From NCBI RefSeq assembly GCF_010731655.1, contig NZ_AP022619.1, positions 1,426,001-1,490,000 on the forward strand: DNA of 64,000 bases, given 5' to 3'. The notes beneath the pieces are model-generated. The model had not been told where the DNA came from. It saw nothing but the letters and a program-made list of their open reading frames with translations, and did not search any database. The first letter of the stretch is position 1, and the number at the start of each line of letters is the position of its first letter. Shown here one piece after another: positions 8,264-16,558 of the stretch. Both the position numbers and the translations under genes were made by a program. The stretch is from Mycobacterium paraseoulense. Lineage in GTDB: Bacteria > Actinomycetota > Actinomycetes > Mycobacteriales > Mycobacteriaceae.

Positions 8264-8677
8264 CTACTGCCCGCCTTGCAGCGACTCGGCCAGTCTTTCG
8301 CCGTCGGGTGTCAATTGGAGCCAGACCGCCAAATCCCAGAGCGTGGGCTCGTCGTAGTGGCCGACGAAAAGGTCGCGGAGGCGATCCATGGCGGCATCGA
8401 TCGAGAGATCCCAAGGCACCACTCGTTCATCGGAAGCGCCGAGTATGTCTCCGATCTTCATGAGGCCGTCGTCGAGCAGGGATCGAATCGTCCGCAGCAC
8501 CAGTTCCTGCTGCGCAGCGACAGTGTCGGCGAGTTGTTCGCGTCTCATGACGGATGTGACGTGCGCCATTGGCAGACAGTTTCCCACGGCATCGAATAAC
8601 AGCCGCCTACGTAAACGATCCTGTGCGTTGCGCTCGGCTTCGTCGTGACCAAGACGCCGGTCATCGGGTTGTGTCAC
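8264..8677 (-). CDS. Hypothetical protein within the repeat-bracketed cassette
   Basis: 137 residues from GTG 8677, with GGAGACACC directly upstream as ribosome-binding site. It is a soluble, mostly helical and acidic protein (RRRLLFDAVGNCLPMAHV, LRTIRSLLDDGLMKIGDILG, DLFVGHYDEPTLWDLAVWLQ, LTPDGERLAESL). I do not recognise a catalytic motif. The C-terminal part reads like a winged-helix ending. A 44-codon fragment lies just upstream on the same strand. The small-partner arrangement would suit an immunity or antitoxin protein, but that is speculation from context only. Confidence 0.65.
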   Translation of the reverse strand: MTQPDDRRLGHDEAERNAQDRLRRRLLFDAVGNCLPMAHVTSVMRREQLADTVAAQQELVLRTIRSLLDDGLMKIGDILGASDERVVPWDLSIDAAMDRLRDLFVGHYDEPTLWDLAVWLQLTPDGERLAESLQGGQ

Positions 8678-8719
8678 GGTGTCTCCATTGTCACAGCTGG
8701 TAGTCGTCGGCCTCGGTCG

Positions 8720-8854
8720 TCATTCGCGTGGCCCTTCGAATTCTTCGGGGATCTCGCCTAGCAACGGCCACTTGTGGTCCAAGGTGTGCGGGATATGGAT
8801 GGGGTGAGGACCGGTAGCGGGTGAATTAGGTGGCAGCCCGCCGAAACCTGGCAT
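8720..8854 (-). CDS. Short proline-rich ORF, probable remnant of a larger protein's C-terminus
   Basis: 44 codons from ATG 8854, open further upstream. The frame gives RHPGGWGPMPGFGGLPP, then HIPHTLDHKWPLLGEIPEEF and EGPRE before a stop 43 nt ahead of the 137-residue gene. Residue composition and codon use look coding rather than random. No start or ribosome-binding site is convincing, so it is probably the tail of a truncated secreted or export-linked protein. The rest of 8678-9000 shows nothing else I can interpret. Confidence 0.35.
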   Translation of the reverse strand: MPGFGGLPPNSPATGPHPIHIPHTLDHKWPLLGEIPEEFEGPRE

Positions 8855-9000
8855 TGGTCCCCACCCTCCGGGGTGCCGCACAGCGCGAGCGTAGGCCGCA
8901 CGTCACGCGCCTGCCAGTCACTCAGACGCCCCTGGTACCCGGCAAGAAATCAACACCCAAAACGTGGCGGTTATCTCGCCGTTGGATGAAGCGTTTTCAA

Positions 9001-9049
9001 GTCAGCGCCCGTGCCCGCCCTTGTGCTTGTTGCCGGGGTGCGGCGGCGG
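9001..9049. repeat. 49-bp direct repeat, copy 2 (in situ kinase 3' end)
   Basis: Identical to 8178-8226. This is the native copy, forming the 3' end of the active kinase gene, including its stop codon at 9002-9004. Confidence 0.85.
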
Positions 9050-10150
9050 AGCCGGCGGCTCCGCCTGTTCGATCGTCGTGGTGGGCGTGGTGGTGGTCGT
9101 CGTGGGCGGGGGCACGGGCGTGGTCGTGGTGTTGACCGGCGTCGGCGGCGGCGCCGAGAACGGCGGGTCGATCGCGAACAGGAGCAGGGCCAGCAGGATG
9201 GCCGCGACCATCGCCGCCACCCACCACTTGCGCCGCGGCGTGGCCGGCTCCGGCGGCGCGCCCACGTACGTGTAGGTCATCGGCGCGACGACCGGGGCGT
9301 CCATCACCAACGTCGGCGGGCGCACGGGGCTGGGCTGGGGGTGGTTGCCCGCGAGCGCGGCGCGCATCGCGCCGGCCTGGTCGAACCGCCAGGCGGGATC
9401 GCGCGCCATCGCCCGTTCGATCGCGGGGGCCAGGGGCGGTGGCACGTCCGGGCGCAGCGCGGCAACCGGAGGCGGCGACTCGTGCAGGATCGCGTGCGCC
9501 AGCGGACCCAAGTCCTCCTGCGGGAACGGCCGACGCCCGGTCAGCGCCTCATAACCCACCACGCCGACGGCATACAGGTCGTCGGCGACCGTGGCCGGCT
9601 TGGACGTCAGCCGCTCGGGACTCAGATAGGCCATGCTGCCGACCACTTCGCCCGTCCTGGTGTAGGCGGCGCCGGACGTCTTGGCGATGCCGAAATCGGC
9701 GAGCTTGGGTTCGCCGGTGGCGGTGAACAGGATGTTGCCCGGCTTGACATCGCGGTGCAGGATGCCGGCGTGATGCGCCTCGGCCAGCGCGTCCAGGACG
9801 CCGACGAGGACGGCGTGCACGAACGCCGGGGGCAGCGGCCCGCGGGCGATGTGGTCGGCCAGCGACACGCCCGGCAGCCGCTCCATGACGATGAACGGCA
9901 ACCCGTGATGCTCGCCGACGTCGTGGACCACCACGACGTGCCGACCCGTCAGCCGCGCGGCCGCGCGCGCCTCCGCGTCGAACCGCAAGCGGCTGTCCGG
10001 CCGGTCGGCCACTCCCGGATAGAGGAGTTTGATAGCGACGGGCCGGTTCAGCTTCCGATCCCAACCGTCACGCACCTCGGCCATCGCACCCTGGCCCAGG
10101 ACCCCGCGCAGTTCGTACCGACCGTCGCCAAGGCGCCCGCCCGGCACCAC
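9002..10150 (-). CDS. Receptor-type serine/threonine protein kinase (catalytically complete)
   Basis: With GTG 10150 as start (GGAG five bases upstream) the protein is 382 residues; the frame is open to 10291, so a longer start is possible. Kinase elements are intact: GQGAMAEV loop, VAIK Lys41, HRDVKPGN with catalytic Asp134, DFG 152-154, and an activation loop with Thr/Ser candidates (AAYTRTGEVVGSMAYLSPE). After the kinase domain come a linker, one transmembrane helix (WWVAAMVAAILLALLLFAI) and a short extracytoplasmic tail of Pro/Thr repeats ending HPGNKHKGGHGR, with no folded sensor domain. It may phosphorylate local targets or activate the neighbouring pseudokinase. Confidence 0.92.
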   Translation of the reverse strand: MVPGGRLGDGRYELRGVLGQGAMAEVRDGWDRKLNRPVAIKLLYPGVADRPDSRLRFDAEARAAARLTGRHVVVVHDVGEHHGLPFIVMERLPGVSLADHIARGPLPPAFVHAVLVGVLDALAEAHHAGILHRDVKPGNILFTATGEPKLADFGIAKTSGAAYTRTGEVVGSMAYLSPERLTSKPATVADDLYAVGVVGYEALTGRRPFPQEDLGPLAHAILHESPPPVAALRPDVPPPLAPAIERAMARDPAWRFDQAGAMRAALAGNHPQPSPVRPPTLVMDAPVVAPMTYTYVGAPPEPATPRRKWWVAAMVAAILLALLLFAIDPPFSAPPPTPVNTTTTPVPPPTTTTTTPTTTIEQAEPPAPPPHPGNKHKGGHGR

Positions 10151-10303
10151 AAGCACTCCGTCACTGCCCTGGCCGCGGTAAGGCTGAGTTCCTGGGAGGT
10201 CCGTGTCGATCTCCTGTCGGAAAGCTGACTGCCCTGCTGGTTCCGAATAACCACACGCCCGCAGATCGAAACGCCGACGGGCGGTCAACAACGGGAGACC
10301 ACG

Positions 10304-12124
10304 TCATCCGCGCGGTTTCTGCACCGCCCCCGCGTACTCGCCGACGAAGCCGTTCCTCAACCACCACCTGGGCTCGGTGTACTCGAAGATGTCCTCGCCG
10401 AGCGCGCGATCGCGTACCGACCTCTTGACGGGAAACGGGTTCATCCCCGTCTTGTACTCGACCCCGACCATGGCGGGGGCGTCCGGCCGGCCCCGCCTGG
10501 GCAGCGCCTCGAAACCGGCCTGGGCAAGCATGGTGTTCAATTCGGCGGGGCGAGGGAACCGGCGAAAGTCGTGGTTGGGCTTGTGCAGACCGAACACGAA
10601 CAGCGGCCCGACGGTCACGAAACAAAGCCAGGTGCACAGGTTGCGATCCGGTGCGACGTAGAACATCCGCCCGCCCGGCTTCAGCGCGCGAAACACGCTG
10701 TCCATCAGGCGGCGGTGCTCGGTGCAGTGGTCCAGCACGCCGTGCAGGTAGACCAGGTCGAATCGATTGTCCCCCAACACCTCCGGGTTACGCGCGTCCC
10801 CGACGACGAAGGTCACCCCGGCCTGGCCGGCAAAACGCTTGCGGGCCGCGTCGATCGACTTGTAGTCGACATCGACGCCCACGATGTCCCATTGGCCCAA
10901 CTCCGGAAATCTTTCGAGCAATCCTCCGATCGCCCCACCACCGCCGCAGCCGACCACGGCCATCCTGGGGCGCCGATCGCCTATCGACGGGAGGTAGTGG
11001 CGCAGGAACTCCCATGCGGCGTAGTCGATCTCGCCGACGAGCTCGGCGGTGAACCGCCACTGGTCGCTGACCTCGGCGTTGGAGAAGTAACGCACCCCGC
11101 GCTCGATCGTGCCGTTGCTGATCCGCATCAGCACCCGATCGATCATCGAATAGCGGTACTCGGGCTCGCCCGTCGCATCGTTGGCCCATTCCCGCTCGAG
11201 GAACTCGAAGAAGCGTCGCTCCTCGGGTTCGATCGGCGGCTCCCACGACGGGGCGTGCCCGAGCACGCGTTCCCGAATCCACGAGTCGATCACGCGGGTG
11301 TAGACGATCGTGTCGAACAGCATGAGCTGATGGCCGCCACCGGGCATCATGAAGAAATCCTTGGTCCCGCCGATCCGCTCGAAGCACGCTCGGCAGTGCT
11401 CGGCGCCGACGACATCGTCGTGCTCCCCGCAGGTGATCAGGACGGGCTTTGTGTTGGCGGCGGCGGGTTTTGGCGGCACGTAGTTGAACACCGAGTGGTA
11501 GCTCTTGAGCCCGTACCGCCAGACGTAGAACGGGTCTTTCTTCTTGGCGTCGAGCAGCCCGGGGTCTTCCTGGTAGGCGGCCTTGAAGTCGATCACCCGC
11601 CGCAGCGGCACCCGCAGCCGATCACCGATCGCCTCGGCCGCCCACTTCGCCGGGCGCGATTGGAACAGCCGGATCGCCGGGCTCATCGGCGCCTCGTGGT
11701 TCAACAAGATGTTCATGCACACACCGGCGGTCACGTCCGGGCACGCGTCGAGCGCATGGAATGCGACTTCCCCACCCTGGCTGGCACCGTGCAGGACGAC
11801 GGGCAGTGAAGTGCGCCGCGCCGCGTAATCGGTGACCGCCCTGGTGTCTTCGAGGAAGGCGTCGAAGCTGAACACGCCGGGCGCGCCTTCGGTGCGGCCG
11901 TGCCCGGTCAGGTCGAACGAATAGACGGCCGCACGATAATTGCGGCGCATGTGCTCGGCGAACGCGTCGTAGCTCTCGCTGTTGCCGGCGGTGCCGTGCA
12001 CCAGCACCAAGACGTAGTCGGCGTGGTGATTGTCGTAGCGGCGCACGAAGATCCGTTTACCGCCGGATCCGGTCACCGTGTCTTGGACCATCGGCGGCAC
12101 TGCCTGATCGGTGATGTTTGTCAT
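10304..12124 (-). CDS. Alpha/beta hydrolase - SAM-dependent methyltransferase fusion protein
   Basis: 606 residues with two enzymes in one chain. Residues 1-290 are an alpha/beta hydrolase: LVLVHGTAGNSE, nucleophile GASQGG with Ser115, acid Asp236 in GEHDDV and base His265 in GGGHQ. Residues 310-606 are a class I methyltransferase: glycine-rich SAM loop VVGCGGGGAIGG (390-401), acidic GVDVD (416-420), then VVGDARN and FDLVYLHGVLDHC. No membrane helix is obvious, although LCFVTVGPLFVFGL is hydrophobic. The start ATG overlaps the stop of the upstream TetR gene (ATGA), so regulator and enzyme form one transcript. Demethylation/esterification of a lipid or polyketide substrate is a possible theme, unproven. 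Confidence 0.9.
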   Translation of the reverse strand: MTNITDQAVPPMVQDTVTGSGGKRIFVRRYDNHHADYVLVLVHGTAGNSESYDAFAEHMRRNYRAAVYSFDLTGHGRTEGAPGVFSFDAFLEDTRAVTDYAARRTSLPVVLHGASQGGEVAFHALDACPDVTAGVCMNILLNHEAPMSPAIRLFQSRPAKWAAEAIGDRLRVPLRRVIDFKAAYQEDPGLLDAKKKDPFYVWRYGLKSYHSVFNYVPPKPAAANTKPVLITCGEHDDVVGAEHCRACFERIGGTKDFFMMPGGGHQLMLFDTIVYTRVIDSWIRERVLGHAPSWEPPIEPEERRFFEFLEREWANDATGEPEYRYSMIDRVLMRISNGTIERGVRYFSNAEVSDQWRFTAELVGEIDYAAWEFLRHYLPSIGDRRPRMAVVGCGGGGAIGGLLERFPELGQWDIVGVDVDYKSIDAARKRFAGQAGVTFVVGDARNPEVLGDNRFDLVYLHGVLDHCTEHRRLMDSVFRALKPGGRMFYVAPDRNLCTWLCFVTVGPLFVFGLHKPNHDFRRFPRPAELNTMLAQAGFEALPRRGRPDAPAMVGVEYKTGMNPFPVKRSVRDRALGEDIFEYTEPRWWLRNGFVGEYAGAVQKPRG

Positions 12125-12762
12125 CGCCTGGGTTCCAATCCTTCGGTGATGCGGGCGGCGAGCATCTGGGCGAACACGTCGAAGTCGCGATGGAAGCCCG
12201 ACGTGTCCGAAACGAACGGGCGCTGCATGGACATGCCCAGCAGGACGGTTTCGAAGAGACGCACCGACTCGTCGATCAAGCGCTGCGGCACATCGTCACC
12301 GGCGATATGGCGAAGCGCCCCGGCGAGCTGCCGACGCTGCGTATCGCGATAGTCGACATACGCGGTGCGTAAAAACTCGTTGTGGTTGGCCGCCGCGGCA
12401 AACTCCACCATGAACGTGACCGCGTCGACGTTGTCGATGAACAGGGCGTACATCAGATTGGCCGCCTCGGTCAGATCATCACGCACCGACGCCCCGCGCG
12501 GCAGTTGGGCGGAGGCCGTGGCGAACAATCGCTTGGCCATGTCGTCGATCGCCGCCTGGAAGAGTTTTTCCTTCGTCTCGAAGTGATAGTGCAGCAGCGT
12601 CTGCGAGACGCCGGCCTTGGTCGAGATCAGCTTCATCGAGGACTTTTCGTAGCCGTACGCGCAGAAGCACTGGATCGTCTTCTGCAGGATTCGCTGTCGG
12701 GCGTCACCGGCGGTGGCCGCGGGGCCGGCGGGCTCCTCTGGCTTGGACACTGTCGCGGTCAA
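12121..12762 (-). CDS. TetR-family transcriptional regulator
   Basis: 213 residues from TTG 12762 (GAGG five bases upstream; a GTG at 12750 is an alternative). The N-terminal HTH is typical: RILQKTIQCFCAYGYEKSSM, then KAGVSQTLLHYHFETKEKLF. The C-terminal ligand domain is unassigned. It is cotranscribed with and overlaps the hydrolase-methyltransferase gene. A 22-bp inverted repeat lies 40 bp upstream of its start and probably mediates autoregulation. Confidence 0.92.
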   Translation of the reverse strand: MTATVSKPEEPAGPAATAGDARQRILQKTIQCFCAYGYEKSSMKLISTKAGVSQTLLHYHFETKEKLFQAAIDDMAKRLFATASAQLPRGASVRDDLTEAANLMYALFIDNVDAVTFMVEFAAAANHNEFLRTAYVDYRDTQRRQLAGALRHIAGDDVPQRLIDESVRLFETVLLGMSMQRPFVSDTSGFHRDFDVFAQMLAARITEGLEPRR

Positions 12763-12802
12763 CGTCGCCTCGTCTCTTCACGTCCGCTTTCGGTCACAAT
12801 AC

Positions 12803-12824
12803 TGCCTGATCGATCAGTCAGGCA
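12803..12824. promoter_or_regulatory. Probable TetR operator (TGCCTGA-N8-TCAGGCA)
   Basis: Perfect 7-bp arms flank an 8-bp spacer; the core CTGATCGATCAG is itself a palindrome. It lies between the TetR gene (start 12762, minus) and the divergent deacetylase gene (start 12852, plus), so one regulator dimer pair could control both directions. Confidence 0.7.
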
Positions 12825-12851
12825 AGGGTGGGCGCGATACGCTAGGGATCG

Positions 12852-13496
12852 ATGCGACCCAAGATCACCTTGACCTTCGACAACGGCCCGACACCCGGCG
12901 TCACGGATCAGGTTCTCGACACCCTCGCCCAGCGTCAGATGCCCGCCATCTTCTTCGTCGTCGGCGAGAATGTCCGCTCGCCGGCGGGACATCGGTTACT
13001 CGAGCGGGCCGTGCGTGCGGGGCACCGGATCGGCAATCACTCCTTCACCCACGGCCGCCCCCTCGGCGAGCTCTCCCCGGCGCAGACCATCGACGAAATC
13101 CTCAGCACACAACAGCTTTTGGACGATTTCGGCAATACCGATCGCTACTTCAGGCCGTGGGGAACGGAAGGCGCACTCGAACGGCGCTGCCTAAATCCGA
13201 CGGCGGTCGACTACCTCCTCGCGCAGAAGTACACCTGCGTCCTGTGGAACAGCGTCCCGCGCGACTGGGCCGACCCCGACGGATGGGTCAGCCGGGCGCT
13301 CGCCGATACCCGCAACCAGCAGCACACCGTGGTCGTACTGCACGACCTGCCCACCGGCGCGATGGAGCGTCTACCAGGTTTTCTCGATCAACTCAGCGAT
13401 TCCGGTCTCGAGGTCACCACCGACCTCCCCGACGACTGTGTGCCGATCCTCCGCGGTGAGATGCGCACACCCGTCGATCACCTCACGGCGGTTTGA
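12852..13496 (+). CDS. Polysaccharide deacetylase (NodB homology domain) family protein
   Basis: 214 residues, essentially one NodB domain without a signal peptide. Motif 1 is LTFDNGPTP (a TFDDGP variant with Asp-Asn), motif 2 is GNHSFTHG with the two metal-binding histidines, motif 3 is FRPWGTEG, and the C-terminal strand is VVVLHDLP. Substitution of the second motif-1 Asp by Asn removes the residue normally used as metal ligand in the DD pair, so activity or metal use may differ from peptidoglycan deacetylases. It is cytoplasmic by sequence and divergent from the TetR gene. Confidence 0.85.
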   Translation: MRPKITLTFDNGPTPGVTDQVLDTLAQRQMPAIFFVVGENVRSPAGHRLLERAVRAGHRIGNHSFTHGRPLGELSPAQTIDEILSTQQLLDDFGNTDRYFRPWGTEGALERRCLNPTAVDYLLAQKYTCVLWNSVPRDWADPDGWVSRALADTRNQQHTVVVLHDLPTGAMERLPGFLDQLSDSGLEVTTDLPDDCVPILRGEMRTPVDHLTAV

Positions 13497-13546
13497 GGCG
13501 GCCCAAGCGGCGCTAAGGTGAATCGCACGGTGAGAAAGTGGGACCA

Positions 13547-14929
13547 ATGAGCGACATGACGGCGCGGTTCTCCGAGATCGTCGGCCGGCACAACCTGCTG
13601 ACCGGCGACGCCATCCCCGAGGACTACTGGCACGACGAGGTGTTGACCAAGCCGGCGCAACGGCCGGCTTATGTCGCCAAACCGGCCACCGCGGAAGCCG
13701 TTTCGCAGCTGCTGAAGGCCGCCTCGGACAACAAGATCCCGGTGACGGCCCGCGGGTCCGGCACCGGCCTCTCCGGAGCGGCGATCCCCCGGGCCGACGG
13801 GCTGCTCATCTCCTTCGAGCGCATGAGCGGCGTCCTCGAGGTCGACACCACCAACCAGGTCGCCGTCGTCCAACCCGGCGTCACCCTCACCGAGCTGGAC
13901 GCGGCGACGGCCGACGCCGGCCTGCGCTACATGGTTCACCCGGGCGAGATGTCCTCCAGCGTCGGCGGCAACGTCGGCACCAACGCCGGCGGCATGAACG
14001 CGGTCAAGTACGGCATCGCCCGCCACAACGTGCTCGGGCTGCAGGCGGCGCTGCCGACCGGCGAGCTCATCCGTACCGGCGGCAAGATCGCCAAGGTCTC
14101 CACCGGATACGACCTCACCCAGCTCATCGTCGGCTCCGAGGGCACGCTGGCCCTGGCCACCGAGGTGACCGTCAAACTGCACCCGCGGCTCGACCACAGC
14201 GCCGCCGTGCTGGCCCCGTTCGCCGACTTCGACCAGGTCATGACGGCGGTGCCCAAGATCGTGGGCAGCGGCCTCGCACCCTACATCCTGGAGTACATCG
14301 ACAACGTGACGATGGCCGCGCTCGTCCACACCCAGAACCTCGAGCTCGGCGTCCCCGACAGCGTCCGCGACAGCTGCGACGCCTATCTGGTTGTGGCGCT
14401 TGAGAACCGGACCGCCGACCGGCTGGACGAGGACGTCGAGAAGGCGGGCGAACTGCTGGCCGAGCTGGGCGCCGTCGATGCCTACGTGCTGGAAGGGGGT
14501 TCGGCGCGCAAGCTGATCGAGGCGCGGGAGAAGGCGTTCTGGACGCTGAAGGCCGTCGGCGCCGACGACCTCATCGACACCGTGGTGCCGCGCGGCGCGA
14601 TGCCGAAATTCCTGTCCGCCGCGCGTGGTCTGGCGGCGGCAGCGGGCGGCGGAGCGGCGGGCTGCGGACACGCCGGCGACGGCAACGTGCACCTGGCCAT
14701 CTTCTGCAAGGACCCGGCCACCCGCAAGAAGCTGATGACCGACATCTTCGCGCTGGCAATGGAATTGGGCGGCGCGATCTCCGGCGAACACGGCCTGGGC
14801 CGCGCCAAGACCCCGTACTTCCTCGAGCTGGAGGACCCGGTCAAGGTCGACCTCATGCGCCGCATCAAGCAGAGCTTCGACCCCGCGGGCATCCTCAACC
14901 CCGACGTCGTCTTTGCGGCGGACGCCTAG
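13547..14929 (+). CDS. FAD-binding oxidase/dehydrogenase, GlcD (glycolate/D-lactate dehydrogenase) type
   Basis: 460 residues from ATG 13547 (gggacca upstream); GTG 13538 would add three residues. The PCMH-type FAD domain is in residues 40-220 (VTARGSGTGLSGAAIP, VQPGVTLTELDAAT, VGGNVGTNAGGMNAVKYG, IVGSEGTLALATE). The C-terminal FAD-oxidase domain ends in GCGHAGDGNVHL, SGEHGLGRAKT and FDPAGILNPDVV. It probably oxidises a 2-hydroxy acid. It matches the type of M. tuberculosis Rv2280 as recalled. Its stop codon overlaps the convergent acyltransferase stop in a CTAG. Confidence 0.9.
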   Translation: MSDMTARFSEIVGRHNLLTGDAIPEDYWHDEVLTKPAQRPAYVAKPATAEAVSQLLKAASDNKIPVTARGSGTGLSGAAIPRADGLLISFERMSGVLEVDTTNQVAVVQPGVTLTELDAATADAGLRYMVHPGEMSSSVGGNVGTNAGGMNAVKYGIARHNVLGLQAALPTGELIRTGGKIAKVSTGYDLTQLIVGSEGTLALATEVTVKLHPRLDHSAAVLAPFADFDQVMTAVPKIVGSGLAPYILEYIDNVTMAALVHTQNLELGVPDSVRDSCDAYLVVALENRTADRLDEDVEKAGELLAELGAVDAYVLEGGSARKLIEAREKAFWTLKAVGADDLIDTVVPRGAMPKFLSAARGLAAAAGGGAAGCGHAGDGNVHLAIFCKDPATRKKLMTDIFALAMELGGAISGEHGLGRAKTPYFLELEDPVKVDLMRRIKQSFDPAGILNPDVVFAADA

Positions 14930-15741
14930 CCGACCACGGGGAAGCGGCGTTGGGCGGCAAGCTCTTTGAGTCCCCTGCGCATCACCCACCGCACGTGCGC
15001 GTCGAGCTGCTTGACGTCGGAGACCTCGGCGAGCCGGGCGATGTCGATGGGGGGCAACACCTCGGTGACGATCTTGGTGGGCAGCGGCATGTTGACCGGC
15101 GCCACGATGCTGAGCCCGAAGGGGAAACCGAACGATATCGGCAGGATGTCCGTGCGGAAGAGCTTGCGCTCCAACTTGGTCAACCCCAGCGCACGTGCCA
15201 GCCATCTGCCGCGGGTCAGGAACAACTGGCTTTCCTGGCCGCCGATGGAGACGGCGGGCACGATCGGGACGTTGGCCTCCAAGGCAGTGGTGATGTAGCC
15301 GGTTCGCCCGCCGAAGTCGATGGCGGTCTCCTGCAAGGTCGACCGGTAGACGTCGAAGTCGCCGCCCGGGAAGACCAGCACGACCGCACCGGCGGCCAAC
15401 GCCTTGGCGGCGTTCTCGCGCGTCGCCCGAATCACTCCGGTGCGCCGCAAGAAGTCACCGGCGGGCCCGGCGAAGATGGTGTCGAACCCCAGCGCGTAGA
15501 GCGGGCGGTCGTAGCCGAACCGGTCGTAGTAGTCGACCGCGAACACCGAGAGGTCGAACGACGTGAGACCGCCGGAATGATTCCCCACCACCAGCGACGG
15601 TCCGTCCGGGATGTTGTCCAGGCGCCGCACCTCGGAGCGGAAATAGTGCTTGACGATCGGGCGGGTCAGCGCGACGACGTGTTCGGTCAGACCGCGGTCC
15701 CATTTGTCGACGTCGGTCGAATCCATGCGGCTGTCGCTCAT
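14926..15741 (-). CDS. Lysophospholipid acyltransferase-family (PlsC-like) protein
   Basis: 271 residues from ATG 15741, with GAGG five bases upstream. The acyltransferase block is VVGNHSGGLTSFDLSV, a variant of the NHx4D motif (His and Asp spaced by six), followed by GFDTIFAGPAGDFLRRTGVI, the substrate loop VLVFPGGDFDVYRS (FPEG-like, with Gly-Gly) and VPIVPAVSIGG. This form is common in mycobacterial membrane-associated acyltransferases that modify glycerolipids. It converges with the FAD oxidase gene, the two TAG stops sharing CTAG at 14926-14929. Confidence 0.85.
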   Translation of the reverse strand: MSDSRMDSTDVDKWDRGLTEHVVALTRPIVKHYFRSEVRRLDNIPDGPSLVVGNHSGGLTSFDLSVFAVDYYDRFGYDRPLYALGFDTIFAGPAGDFLRRTGVIRATRENAAKALAAGAVVLVFPGGDFDVYRSTLQETAIDFGGRTGYITTALEANVPIVPAVSIGGQESQLFLTRGRWLARALGLTKLERKLFRTDILPISFGFPFGLSIVAPVNMPLPTKIVTEVLPPIDIARLAEVSDVKQLDAHVRWVMRRGLKELAAQRRFPVVG

Positions 15742-15891
15742 GTCGTCCTCGCTCGTCGTTGAGCGTGAACCGATGCTACGCCGCCGGTCGTGCGACGACA
15801 CGGGTTTTGATTGTCGCTATGAGGCGGGCACTTTGGATGCCTCCCGTTCCAGCGACGCCTGTGGTCCCTGTGACTCAAGTCGCCGACGGGC

Positions 15892-16536
15892 TCACATCCC
15901 GAAGTGCGCGCGACCCACCGCCGCGACGGCATCGGGCGGCCCGCTCACCTCGACCTCCGCCACGCCGACGCGGCCGAAGAGATACAGCAGTAGCTCTCCC
16001 GGTGGACCGCTCAGGGAAGCCACCGGCGAGCCCCGCAAAACCGTCACCCGCTCGCCGGTGCCGACCCACTCGACCGCAAGCCCGCAGCCGTCGAGCCGCC
16101 GACTCAGAAACCCACCCCCGCGGCGAACGTTCCGCCATAACGCCGCGTCCAGCTCGGGCGTCAGACCGCGTGGCCCGAGCCCATTCGCCCGGCGAAGGTC
16201 CTCGTGGTGAACGAAGAACTCGTTGACGTTCGCCAGCGCGCGGACCCATCCGATGCGGAAGAACCCGATCGGTGGGCCGGACCGGATCCGTGCGACGAGC
16301 GACGCGAAATCCTCGCGCCGGGCCAATGCGGCCCGCCGCCGCTCGGCGAACCGCTGAAAACGGCCCGGCAGCACCAGGCACGGTCCGGCGACGAGATCGT
16401 GTTCACGCAGCACGAGATGCGCTGCAAGATCGGCAGCGGTCCAACCCTCGATCAGCGTGGGTGCGGAGGGCCCCAGCTCGTCGAACAGGGAGCAGAGCGC
16501 AAGGCGCTCCTGCGCATCGAGGGCCGGCCGGGACAT
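15892..16536 (-). CDS. DinB-like / maleylpyruvate isomerase-type protein (TIGR03085-like)
   Basis: 214 residues. The pattern ERLALCSLFDELGPSAPTLIEGWTAADLAAHLVLREHDL is the four-helix DinB/MDMPI N-terminal domain, with WTAADLAAHL the usual core. FFVHHEDLRRANGL supplies the His-His-Glu metal site. Members often use mycothiol, but this subfamily is of unknown function. It stands alone, with 150 bp of non-coding DNA on its upstream side relative to the acyltransferase gene. Confidence 0.85.
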   Translation of the reverse strand: MSRPALDAQERLALCSLFDELGPSAPTLIEGWTAADLAAHLVLREHDLVAGPCLVLPGRFQRFAERRRAALARREDFASLVARIRSGPPIGFFRIGWVRALANVNEFFVHHEDLRRANGLGPRGLTPELDAALWRNVRRGGGFLSRRLDGCGLAVEWVGTGERVTVLRGSPVASLSGPPGELLLYLFGRVGVAEVEVSGPPDAVAAVGRAHFGM

Positions 16537-16558
16537 CGCTCAAGGGTAGGCCCAAAAC

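Noticed and set aside
13478..15205. 575-codon minus-strand frame opposite the FAD oxidase gene
   Set aside because: Antisense mirror of a high-GC gene; composition is Gly/Val/Arg/His-rich and no known motif appears.
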